From NCBI GenBank assembly GCA_013820875.1, contig JACDHS010000022.1, forward strand, positions 1 to 46,162: 46,162 bases of DNA, read 5' to 3'. This document shows positions 25,417 through 33,333 of this stretch, one piece after another (position 1 is the first letter of the stretch; each line of letters opens with the position of its first letter). The position numbers and the translations under genes were made by a program. The notes beneath the pieces were generated by a model. That model did not search any database. It was not told where the DNA came from and saw nothing but the letters and a program-made list of their open reading frames with translations. Source of the stretch: Verrucomicrobiota bacterium. Its GTDB lineage: Bacteria; Verrucomicrobiota; Verrucomicrobiia; Limisphaerales; JACDHS01.

Positions 25417-25698
25417 AGAAAGGAGCACTGCCCTGCACAAGATCATCTCGGACCGTCGGAGTTCGATGACCGAACGATTGAGTTGTTCATGGTGCGACCG
25501 GCGTTTAATCGTCCCGGCGAACAGGTTGAAGAACCCATCGCCAAGGTTCAACACATGCCTCGCCTTCGTGTTTGGCGACTGTTTTGGAAGCGGGCAGATG
25601 GCAATTGGCATCGCTACAAACCTTGTCCGGAAACAGTAACACTTCGTGAAGCCCTCCGCGTGATTGATGAAGATGCCAATTGTTGTTTCTTCGGCTGA
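25417..25698 (+). pseudogene. DUF3024 C-terminal segment, in frame behind the HNH stop codon
   Basis: The frame stays open from the codon after the HNH gene's TAG to a TGA at 25696-25698. From about 25459 it matches the end of the DUF3024 family: FDDRTIELFMVRPAF, EEPIAKVQHM, RVWRLFWKRADGNWHRYKP, TLREALRVIDEDANCCFFG. The first ~35 residues expected of a full DUF3024 protein (about 110-120) are missing, replaced by the HNH end. It could be a truncated relic, a small protein begun at TTG 25483 or ATG 25489, or a C-terminal extension reached by amber readthrough. The remaining 25699-25892 shows no gene; a promoter for the next gene probably lies there. Confidence 0.6.
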
Positions 25699-25892
25699 AC
25701 TCTTCCCGACTGGAACGACGCGCCGGAGTCCTCAATCGGCGCAAACAACGTGGGCATCTCATTTGGATGGCGCGTAAAAGTGGGTGCGGGACTCTCGCCA
25801 GGTCTTGGACGAGAACGCCCTGCGGTCAACGACTCTATTATAGCCGGTTCCGCCTTGACTCTTTGGGGGGTACTTCCACTTTAACTCCCGAT

Positions 25893-26993
25893 ATGATTAT
25901 CGGCGTCCCGAAAGAAATTAAGCACCAGGAATTTCGTGTTGCTCTCCTCCCCTCCGCTGCCTACCAACTGATCAAACGTGGTCACCGTGTCCTCGTTGAG
26001 CGCGACGCCGGCACCAGCATCGGATATCCGGATTCCGATTATGAGAAGGCTGGCGCTGAAATTATTTCAGAACACAAAGCAATTTTCGAAGCGGCTGATC
26101 TCATCGTCAAAGTCAAGGAACCGCAGGAATCTGAACTGCCGCTCTTGCGCAAAGGTCAGATGCTCTTCACCTACCTGCACCTCGCGGCGAACAAGGGAAT
26201 GACAGAAGATCTCGCAAAATGTGGTGTGACCGCAATCGCCTACGAAACCATCGAAGTGAATCGCCGCCTGCCGCTCCTCGAACCGATGAGCGAAATCGCA
26301 GGGCGCATGTCGGTCCTGGTCGGCGGTTATTTCCTCGCCAAACATAACAAAGGCAACGGGGTTCTGCTCGGTGGTGTTCCGGGAGTTTTGCCCGGCCGCG
26401 TGGTGGTGCTCGGCGGTGGCGCATCGGGGATCAATGCCGCCCGCATGGCGCAAGGGCTTGGCGCCGATGTTGTCATTTTGGAAGTGGATCTGGAACGGAT
26501 GCGTTTCCTGGATATCACACTTCACACCGCCCACACGCTCTTCTCCAGTGAAGCGCATCTCATGGAACTTCTGCCCACTGTGGACCTGTTGATCGGTGCG
26601 GTGTTGGTGCCAGGCGCCAAAGCGCCGAAACTTATCAGCCGCGAAATGTTGCGTCACATGCGCCCCGGCAGCGTGCTGGTGGACATCGCGATTGACCAGG
26701 GCGGTTGCGCGGAGACTTCCCGTCCCACGACGCACGAAAACCCGACTTACATCGAAGAAGGTGTGACCCATTATTGTGTCGCCAACATGCCCGGCGCCTA
26801 CGCCCGCACAGCGACCCAGGCGCTCACGAATGTCACCTATCGCTATGTCGAAATGCTCGCTGATCTCGGCTTGAAAGAGGCCTGCCAACGGCAACCCGCC
26901 ATGCTCGGCGGCATCAACGTGATGGACGGGAAAGTCACACACAAAGCCGTGGCCGACGCGCATGGATTGCCATACGTGGCGCCCACGTTTTAA
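25893..26993 (+). CDS. ald: Alanine dehydrogenase
   Basis: 366 residues from the ATG at 25893 ([18 protein letters not shown]); the longer frame from 25680 is not family-like. Catalyses the reversible NAD-dependent conversion of L-alanine to pyruvate and ammonia. Key residues sit at the family positions: Arg15, Lys75 (IVKVKEPQ) and His96 (YLHLAA). The NAD site reads [16 protein letters not shown] near 169-184. Further signatures are [19 protein letters not shown] and the C-terminal [16 protein letters not shown]. Length matches the usual 360-375. It is a single-gene unit reading rightward, with the sialidase gene 54 bp downstream. Confidence 0.95.
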   Translation: MIIGVPKEIKHQEFRVALLPSAAYQLIKRGHRVLVERDAGTSIGYPDSDYEKAGAEIISEHKAIFEAADLIVKVKEPQESELPLLRKGQMLFTYLHLAANKGMTEDLAKCGVTAIAYETIEVNRRLPLLEPMSEIAGRMSVLVGGYFLAKHNKGNGVLLGGVPGVLPGRVVVLGGGASGINAARMAQGLGADVVILEVDLERMRFLDITLHTAHTLFSSEAHLMELLPTVDLLIGAVLVPGAKAPKLISREMLRHMRPGSVLVDIAIDQGGCAETSRPTTHENPTYIEEGVTHYCVANMPGAYARTATQALTNVTYRYVEMLADLGLKEACQRQPAMLGGINVMDGKVTHKAVADAHGLPYVAPTF

Positions 26994-27047
26994 TTCCACT
27001 TACAAGCGAAGGCCCGCACCGGGTTATCGGCAGTCTGAAACATTGAA

Positions 27048-28253
27048 ATGCTTAAATCACATTTAGATATGACTCGTCTTCTACTTTCGCTGCTCGCGGC
27101 ATCATTCATTTTTAAAATCGAAATCTCTGCAGCGGAGAAAATTCCGGCCGCGTCTGCTCCCGCAGTCATGAGCAGTAACATTGTGAAAACGGTGATCCGC
27201 AGGCAGGGAGATGATGGCGTCCATACGTATCGCATTCCCGGCCTTGCCACTACAAAGGCTGGCTCGTTGATCGCGGTCTTTGATATTCGCCATGAGAATA
27301 CGCGCGATTTGCCGGGCGACGTCGATGTCGGGATGCGCCGCAGCACCGATCTTGGAGTCACATGGGAACCGATGCAGGTGATCCTGGATTATCCCAGAGA
27401 CAAACCGGAATCGATGGGCAACGGTGTCGGCGATCCATGTGTTCTGGCGGATCTCCAGACCGGTTCGATCTTTGTGGCGGGACTTTGGTCCATGGGAAAT
27501 CGCGGTTGGGGCGGTTCCGGGCCGGGCATGTCCCCCGAGGAAACCGGCCAGTTCGTTCTCACGCGCAGCGACGACGACGGACGCACCTGGTCGGGGCCGA
27601 TCAACATCACCTCGCAGGTGAAGCGTCCGGAATGGCGGTTGTGTTTTCAAGGTCCGGGACGCGGCATCCAGTTGCGCGACGGCACATTGGTGATGCCGGC
27701 CCAGTTCAAGGATGCGCAGGATGTTCCGCACTCATTTTTTATCTATAGCGAAGACCACGGGAAACTATGGAAACCCTCGCCGCCCGCCGTTACCGGGACG
27801 AATCTCTGGACCACCGAGGCGCAGGTCGCTGAGTTGGCGAATGGCGATATTCTCATCACAATGCGGAACCATGATCCGCGAAAAGAACGTGCCTGGGCGA
27901 CGTTCAAGCGCAACTCTGACACAGGCAAACTGGATGGTGGCAAATGGTCGCCCACAAGCTTCGCCCTCGACGATCCGCAATGCATGGGGGCGCTCGTCAG
28001 TTACCGGTCGGACTCAGGTGAAGACCTCGTGCTGTTTGCCAATCCAGCTTCCAAAACCAGGCGTCAGCGCATGACGGTTTATGCAAGCCGCGACAACGGC
28101 AAGACCTGGCCTGTCTCCAAGCTTATTGACACGCGCACGAGCGCCTACTCCTGCCTGACCATTCTGCCCGACAACAGCATTGGTCTGCTCTATGAAACCG
28201 GCGAGAAAAACGCCGCCGAAAGCCTGATATTCGCCCGGTTCACTCTCCCGTAA
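27048..28253 (+). CDS. Exported exo-alpha-sialidase (GH33)
   Basis: 401 residues; the start may be ATG 27048 or ATG 27069, both giving a signal peptide (TRLLLSLLAASFIFKIEISAA). Cleaves terminal sialic acids from glycans. The YRIP motif (61-64) supplies the first triad Arg. Four Asp boxes are present: STDLGVTW (99-106), SDDDGRTW (174-181), SEDHGKLW (234-241) and SRDNGKTW (347-354). Glu257 in TTEAQ and Tyr367 in SAYSCL fit the catalytic Glu/Tyr pair. A six-bladed propeller is expected. The epimerase gene follows after 3 bp, so the two form an operon for sialic acid release and early use. No sialic acid lyase is in the window. Confidence 0.9.
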   Translation: MLKSHLDMTRLLLSLLAASFIFKIEISAAEKIPAASAPAVMSSNIVKTVIRRQGDDGVHTYRIPGLATTKAGSLIAVFDIRHENTRDLPGDVDVGMRRSTDLGVTWEPMQVILDYPRDKPESMGNGVGDPCVLADLQTGSIFVAGLWSMGNRGWGGSGPGMSPEETGQFVLTRSDDDGRTWSGPINITSQVKRPEWRLCFQGPGRGIQLRDGTLVMPAQFKDAQDVPHSFFIYSEDHGKLWKPSPPAVTGTNLWTTEAQVAELANGDILITMRNHDPRKERAWATFKRNSDTGKLDGGKWSPTSFALDDPQCMGALVSYRSDSGEDLVLFANPASKTRRQRMTVYASRDNGKTWPVSKLIDTRTSAYSCLTILPDNSIGLLYETGEKNAAESLIFARFTLP

Positions 28254-28256
28254 AAC

Positions 28257-29456
28257 GTGAACACTGAGAGACTTGAACAACTGACCCGCACCTATCGTGA
28301 GACGCTGTTGAACGATGTCATCCCGTTTTGGTTGCGGCACGGAATCGATCGTGAACACGGCGGAATCATCAGCGCGCTGGATCGGGATGGTTCCATTCTC
28401 GACACAGACAAGTCGGTGTGGGTCCAGGGCCGGTCGGGTTGGATGTTCGGCACACTTTACAACACGGTGGAACGCCGTCCGGAATGGCTGGAAGCGGCGC
28501 GTTCCTGCATCGAATTCCTGCGACAACACTGCTTTGCGCCCGAGGGCAAGATGTACTTCAGTGTAAGCCGCGAGGGCAATCCGCTGCGCATGCGGCGTTA
28601 CGTTTACAGCGAAGCATTTGCCGCGATTGCCAATGCCGCTTACGCGAAAGCCACCGGCGAAGCGCGCGCTGCCGAAGATGCCGAAAAGATTTTTGCCACT
28701 TACCTGCGCTACTCGTTCACTCCGGATGTGATGGCGCAAAAGTTCGAGCCGACGCGTCCCATGAAAGGAATCGGCCCGCACATGATTGGCATCGTCACGG
28801 CGCAGGAATTGCGGGCCAACCTTGGCGACGTAACCATTGCCGGGCGCACCTGCACCGAATGGATTGACCGGAGCATCGCTGAAATTGAACGTGATTTCCT
28901 GAAGCCCGAGCACGCGGTGCTTATGGAGAATGTTGGGCTCAACGGCGAGATCATCGACCACTTTGATGGCCGCACCCTGAACCCGGGCCATGCGATTGAA
29001 TGCGCGTGGTTTATCATGCGGGAAGGTAAATTACGCAATGATGCGCGGCTCATCCGGCTCGGTTGCACGATCCTTGACTGGATGTGGCAACTGGGATGGG
29101 ACGAAGAATTTGGTGGCCTGTTCTACTTCCGCGACCTGCGCGGTTTGCCAGTGCAGGAATACTGGCATGACATGAAATTCTGGTGGCCGCATAATGAAGC
29201 CACCATTGCGACACTGCTCGCATGGCAACTGACCGGCGACGCGAGGTATTCGCGCTGGCACCAAATGGTTCACGACTGGAGTTTTCAGCACTTTGCTGAT
29301 CCGCAGTCTGGCGAATGGTTCGGCTACCTGCACCGCGACGGATCCCCTTCCGTCCGACTCAAGGGCAACCAGTGGAAAGGCCCGTTTCATCTGCCCCGCA
29401 TGCTATTGACCTGCTGGAACCTGTGTGAAGAGTTGCAGTCTCCGGCTACAAAGTAA
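28257..29456 (+). CDS. N-acylglucosamine 2-epimerase family protein
   Basis: 399 residues from the GTG at 28257, 3 bp after the sialidase stop. Members interconvert N-acetylglucosamine and N-acetylmannosamine or related sugars in an (alpha/alpha)6 barrel. Visible signatures: WVQGRSGWMFGTLYN (55-69), RMRRYVYSEAFA (111-122), NPGHAIECAWF (242-252, with His245), WWPHNEA near 300 and FHLPRMLLTCW near 383, whose two His residues are the expected acid/base pair. With the sialidase it suggests conversion of sialic acid-derived ManNAc to GlcNAc; cellobiose epimerase or another sugar isomerase cannot be ruled out. It overlaps the convergent egtD gene by 11 bp at the 3' end. Confidence 0.88.
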   Translation: MNTERLEQLTRTYRETLLNDVIPFWLRHGIDREHGGIISALDRDGSILDTDKSVWVQGRSGWMFGTLYNTVERRPEWLEAARSCIEFLRQHCFAPEGKMYFSVSREGNPLRMRRYVYSEAFAAIANAAYAKATGEARAAEDAEKIFATYLRYSFTPDVMAQKFEPTRPMKGIGPHMIGIVTAQELRANLGDVTIAGRTCTEWIDRSIAEIERDFLKPEHAVLMENVGLNGEIIDHFDGRTLNPGHAIECAWFIMREGKLRNDARLIRLGCTILDWMWQLGWDEEFGGLFYFRDLRGLPVQEYWHDMKFWWPHNEATIATLLAWQLTGDARYSRWHQMVHDWSFQHFADPQSGEWFGYLHRDGSPSVRLKGNQWKGPFHLPRMLLTCWNLCEELQSPATK

Positions 29457-30414
29457 GGTAATGAACGCTGAACCAATGGCGGGGATCCGTCCAGGTTTTC
29501 ACCCGTTGCCAACCGGCTGTTGCTGCTAGTTGGCAGAAAGTTTCCACACCGTATTTGTAGGAATACTCGGTTGTAATGTGTTCGTTTTCTGCGAACTGAA
29601 TTTCTTCACCTGCAATGCGCACCCGTTGGGAACAGTTGCTGACAAGGTGCATTTCGATTCGGCTTTCTGTCTCGTTAAACACCGCGCAATGTTGGAATTG
29701 TTTGATCCGAAAATCCGCGCCTGCTTCCCGGTTGGCGCGGCGCAGCAGATTCAGGTTGAAAGCCGCCGTGATCCCTTTGGAATCATTGTAAGCGGGTTCC
29801 AGCAGTCGCCGATCTTTTACAAGATCGACTCCGATCAGGAAGCCATCGCCCGAGCGGCAATTGGAGGCAATCCGTTGCAGAAAAGCGCGGGCTTCGTCGG
29901 GTGTGAAATTCCCTATGGTGGATCCTGGAAAGAAAATCATTGTCCGTTCGGGTTCACTGGATGGAGTGGGCAACCTCAATGAAGCGGTGTAGTCATCGCA
30001 CACCGGCAAAATTTCCAGGTGGGGATAATCCTGCGCCAACCGTTTCACGGCGTTCATTAAATGTGGATGCGAAATATCGATCGGCACGTAAGCGGCTGGT
30101 TTTTCCAAATGATCGAGCAGCAATCGCGTCTTGCTGCTGTTGCCACTGCCCAATTCCACCAGGAGACACCCCGGTCCGCAGAGCGGCACGATCTCGGGAA
30201 TGGCATTCCGGAGAATCCTTTCTTCCGTCCGGGTGGGATAATACTCCTTGAGTTCACAAATCTGGTCGAACAATTGCGAGCCGCATTCATCGTAGAAAAA
30301 CTTGCATGGCAACGCCTTTGGTTGTTGCTTCAAGCCGTGAAGAAATTCCTGCGCCAGGGTCTTCGCATCTGTGGCGGCGGCAGGCGCCAACTCGCTGTAA
30401 ACAGATGAACTCAT
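29446..30414 (-). CDS. egtD: L-histidine N-alpha-methyltransferase EgtD
   Basis: 322 residues from the ATG at 30414; this ATG overlaps the egtB stop (ATGA), so the two are translationally coupled. Transfers three methyl groups from SAM to histidine, giving hercynine, the first step of ergothioneine synthesis. Signatures: KFFYDECGSQLFDQI (38-52), YYPTRTE (58-64), SAM loop LVELGSGNSSKT (85-96), FFPGSTIGNFTPDEA, VDLVKDRRLLEPAYND and ITTEYSYKY. Length is normal. It is the second gene of the egtB-egtD pair. No egtA, egtC or egtE is seen nearby. Confidence 0.93.
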   Translation of the reverse strand: MSSSVYSELAPAAATDAKTLAQEFLHGLKQQPKALPCKFFYDECGSQLFDQICELKEYYPTRTEERILRNAIPEIVPLCGPGCLLVELGSGNSSKTRLLLDHLEKPAAYVPIDISHPHLMNAVKRLAQDYPHLEILPVCDDYTASLRLPTPSSEPERTMIFFPGSTIGNFTPDEARAFLQRIASNCRSGDGFLIGVDLVKDRRLLEPAYNDSKGITAAFNLNLLRRANREAGADFRIKQFQHCAVFNETESRIEMHLVSNCSQRVRIAGEEIQFAENEHITTEYSYKYGVETFCQLAATAGWQRVKTWTDPRHWFSVHYLTL

Positions 30415-31649
30415 GACATTCCCTTCGCAAGGCGGATTCCACTGAACGGCCATCGTTTATCCGGCGCAAAGAAATTGCGATAGGTTCGCCGGATGTGCAT
30501 TTGTGAAGTGGCACAGCATCCGCCGCGCAACACATATTGGTTGCACATGAATTTGCCATTGTATTCGCCCAGCGCACCCGTCGGCGGATCGTAGTTCGGA
30601 TATGGCGCGTAGGAACTGCTCGTCCATTCCCAAAGGTCACCAAACATTTGGGTCAGTTGATGCGACGGAATCTTTGTTGATGGGGCAGGGTGATACAGTT
30701 CGTGTTCCACGAAATTGCCAATCAACGGTGCAGTGGCCGATGCCGCTTCCCATTCCGCTTCCGTAGGCAAACGCACTTGGGCCCATCGCGCAAAAGCATC
30801 CGCTTCGAAGTAACTGATGTGGCAGACCGGTTCGGCAGGATTGATCCGGCGCAACCCCGACAAGGTGAACGCGTGCCAGTCTCCATCGGGCTTTTCCCAA
30901 TAGAGCGGGGCGTTCCAATTCTGCTCATTCAGATGCAACCAACCCAGCGAGAGCCAAAGTTCCGGACGTTCGTAGCCGCCGTCTTCCATGAAGGCGAGAT
31001 ACTCGCCATTGGTGATGAGCCGTGAGGCAAGTTGGAACGGTTCAAGAAAAACGCGGTGACGCGGTTTTTCGTTATCGAAGCAAAATTCCGTGCCGTCATT
31101 TCCCATCGTGTAAACCCCCTCAGGAAAATCAATCCAGTGCAGGGGAGAGGTTCGCGTTTCTTCACGCTCCCTGCGTTGCCGATAAACCGGGTAAATCGGG
31201 TTCTGCGCGAAGACATGTTTAATGTCCATCAGCAGCAGTTCCTGGTGTTGCTGTTCGTGATGCAAGCCGAGTTCAATGATCGGCTCGAACTCCTGCCATT
31301 GCCGGTCCGTGACCGTTTCAAAAAACTGCATCATCCGGTCATCCGTCTGGGCGCGATAGAGGTAAGTCTCTTTCACCGTCGGACGAGAAATGAACCCACG
31401 CTTCGGACGGCAATGCATCGGCCCGACCGTGTTGTAATAGGAATTGAAGAGAAAAGCGTAATGAGGATTGCCGCGGTAACCGGGTAACCCCTTTTCGAGC
31501 ACGAACGTTTCAAAGAACCAGCTCGTATGGGCCAGGTGCCATTTCGTCGGGCTGACATCCGCCATGGATTGAACCACGTAATCTTCAATCTCGAGTGGTT
31601 CAGAAAGCCTTTCACTCAGCGCCCGAACCATGCGATAACGCGCAGCCAT
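30411..31649 (-). CDS. egtB: Ergothioneine sulfoxide synthase EgtB
   Basis: 412 residues from the ATG at 31649 (MAARYRMVRAL); an in-frame TTG at 31775 would add 42 residues not typical of the family. A non-haem iron enzyme that joins hercynine to a thiol donor (cysteine or gamma-glutamylcysteine) and makes a sulfoxide. The N-terminal DinB-like domain has the three iron ligands: His41 in LAHTSWFFE and His131/His135 in HHEQQHQE. The C-terminal FGE-sulfatase (formylglycine-generating-like) domain shows VRLPTEAEWEAA, GDLWEWTSSSY, VLRGGCCATS and RRTYRNFF. With no egtA/egtC nearby, direct use of cysteine is plausible, as reported for some bacterial EgtBs. First gene of the operon. Confidence 0.93.
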   Translation of the reverse strand: MAARYRMVRALSERLSEPLEIEDYVVQSMADVSPTKWHLAHTSWFFETFVLEKGLPGYRGNPHYAFLFNSYYNTVGPMHCRPKRGFISRPTVKETYLYRAQTDDRMMQFFETVTDRQWQEFEPIIELGLHHEQQHQELLLMDIKHVFAQNPIYPVYRQRREREETRTSPLHWIDFPEGVYTMGNDGTEFCFDNEKPRHRVFLEPFQLASRLITNGEYLAFMEDGGYERPELWLSLGWLHLNEQNWNAPLYWEKPDGDWHAFTLSGLRRINPAEPVCHISYFEADAFARWAQVRLPTEAEWEAASATAPLIGNFVEHELYHPAPSTKIPSHQLTQMFGDLWEWTSSSYAPYPNYDPPTGALGEYNGKFMCNQYVLRGGCCATSQMHIRRTYRNFFAPDKRWPFSGIRLAKGMS

Positions 31650-31839
31650 GGTTTGTATATCCCCGCGGATCGACTCATCCGAAGACAGAGCTATGGCATG
31701 TTTCCGCAGTCCCGCCTCTCGCTGATTCCGGTTCTCTAATTCCGCTGGCAACACGTGGAAACCTCTTGTGGGCAAAACCGAAATTCAATCGGGGCAGAAC
31801 CTGAATTCTCGCGGATATCCCGCTGCTGCAGATCGTAGA

Positions 31840-32379
31840 TCAATCACTGAGACCGCGACGGTTTAGAAACCTGGCGGAGTTAGTCACTGTCCAGCGACTC
31901 TTTTTATCCTCTCGCACGAGCGACACCCAGGAAATTTCAAGAATGCGACAGGTCGAAGAGGTTGAGACGAGGAAACTTTCGAAGCTTGAGGCTGTCGGAT
32001 TGCGTTCAAGAAAAGAAAAGGAAAGCGTCTCACAGTTTCGCAGAAGAGTATCACTGTCGGTTCTGGTTTTGCGAACGAGCGATTTGCCCAGTGGATCGTG
32101 AATCAATTCGACGTCATCACCATTCACATTCAACGAAATGTTGCTTGGACTCAGGTAGAAAAAGCTGTCCGCCTCTCGAAAGTCTCGAGCGACTCTCTGC
32201 AACGAATGTCGATCGGTCGAATTGACACTGGTAAAGCTCACAATTGCAGTCGAGTTTCGCGAGAACTGAAACAGGAAACCGGCGAGGGCTGTCCCACAGA
32301 GCGCGGCGATGGCCATGCCCACGAGCAACTCCGGCAAAGTAAAAGCCGCGCCCCTATAACGAGTCCGATGAAAATCCAT
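31840..32379 (-). CDS. GspJ/PilW-like pseudopilin
   Basis: 179 residues from the ATG at 32379; the frame extends upstream inside the previous gene without family support. Prepilin-type leader: RYRGAA-FTLPELLVGMAIAAL, with Glu at +5 of the mature chain but Ala instead of the usual Gly at -1. One hydrophobic helix follows, then a beta-rich soluble domain. Position after a GspI-like gene and the WVSLVRE...RRGLSD end suit a minor pseudopilin of J type in a type II secretion or type IV pilus-like system. It overlaps the upstream pilin gene by 26 bp. Last gene of a four-gene operon. Confidence 0.7.
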   Translation of the reverse strand: MDFHRTRYRGAAFTLPELLVGMAIAALCGTALAGFLFQFSRNSTAIVSFTSVNSTDRHSLQRVARDFREADSFFYLSPSNISLNVNGDDVELIHDPLGKSLVRKTRTDSDTLLRNCETLSFSFLERNPTASSFESFLVSTSSTCRILEISWVSLVREDKKSRWTVTNSARFLNRRGLSD

Positions 32380-32776
32380 ATGGCGATATGTAAGTTTGTG
32401 ACCTGAGACTGCGTTCCCGTTGGCCAGATTGCCACGAAACGCTGACGGTGACTTCCAGCAGTTCATCCTGGTACAAGCCGGACGCAGGGACTGGATTGAC
32501 CTCTATCAATCCTGAATAAACCACCCCGTTGGTAACGTAAAACGGTTTTGGCACAGGAAACATGGCAAGGATCTGCCCCCAACTGTGGCTGCGCACAGTT
32601 TCGAGTTTCGTCTCGATGAGTTCGGCAGCATCCATGGCATCACGGCTCCAACCTGCCATCCTGCCCGCCAGAATCATCGCTCCGATGAACGAAAGGCAGA
32701 GCATGGAAACCAATGCAATCGCGATGACGTTTTCGACCAAAGTAAACCCGGTATTTTTCCCTGTTCTTAGTCTCAT
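32354..32776 (-). CDS. GspI/PilV-like pseudopilin
   Basis: 140 residues. Classic leader: MRLRTGKNTG then FTLVENVIAIALVSMLCLSF, with Gly at -1 and Glu at +5, cut by the prepilin peptidase. The rest is a short globular domain (AAELIETKLETVRSHSWG and ISPYGF). Size and gene order (L, M, I, J) fit the GspI/PilV minor pseudopilin. It starts 8 bp after the GspM-like gene and overlaps the J-like gene, so all four are one operon. Confidence 0.78.
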   Translation of the reverse strand: MRLRTGKNTGFTLVENVIAIALVSMLCLSFIGAMILAGRMAGWSRDAMDAAELIETKLETVRSHSWGQILAMFPVPKPFYVTNGVVYSGLIEVNPVPASGLYQDELLEVTVSVSWQSGQRERSLRSQTYISPYGFSSDSL

Positions 32777-32784
32777 TCAGCACC

Positions 32785-33333
32785 TCAGCTCTCGGATTCA
32801 TGACCTAATCTCATCACCGCCATCAGTGAAAAAGAGAAGTTCACCTGCTCTCCACTGAACGAGAAATGCAGCGCCCGCACACGGGCAAACGGAAGGTCGC
32901 TTTCCACTTTTTGCAAGACCTGCAACAACTCATCCAGGCGACCCGACCCGCGTACGTCAAACGTCCCACAGCAATAATTAGGAGAGAGCGGCGCCTGTGT
33001 CCCATCGAATTCCGGGGGACTGACTGTCAACGCCAGGCTCGGCACCGCTCCGCGCACCACCCGGCTGACCCAGACGTAACCCTCATCGGCTGCTGGAATG
33101 CGTTTTTCGTATTCCGCCAGCAACGCCATGTTTTCGACAGTGGACTTCTGTTGATCGAGCAACGTGACCTCCGTCTGTTTTGCCTTGGTAATGGCGACCG
33201 CCGTTGCGGAAATCCGTTTTTGCAAGCGCAGGTGGCGCTTGGATTGATGCGTCAGAAACATGACGATCAATAAAACGGCTCCGACGAGCAGAAGAAATTT
33301 TCTTGCGAGATGACTCTTAAAAAATGTCTTCAT
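32785..33333 (-). CDS. GspM/PilO-like inner membrane assembly protein
   Basis: 182 residues. A short cytoplasmic start, one membrane helix (FLLLVGAVLLIVMFLTH, about 13-29), a coiled-coil stretch (RLQKRISATAVAITKAKQTEV), then a periplasmic ferredoxin-like domain with RGSGRLDELLQVLQKVESDLPFARV. This topology is that of GspM/PilO, which link the inner-membrane platform of type II secretion and type IV pili. Its ATG overlaps the stop of the larger upstream gene (ATGA), and the product probably pairs with it. Confidence 0.72.
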   Translation of the reverse strand: MKTFFKSHLARKFLLLVGAVLLIVMFLTHQSKRHLRLQKRISATAVAITKAKQTEVTLLDQQKSTVENMALLAEYEKRIPAADEGYVWVSRVVRGAVPSLALTVSPPEFDGTQAPLSPNYCCGTFDVRGSGRLDELLQVLQKVESDLPFARVRALHFSFSGEQVNFSFSLMAVMRLGHESES

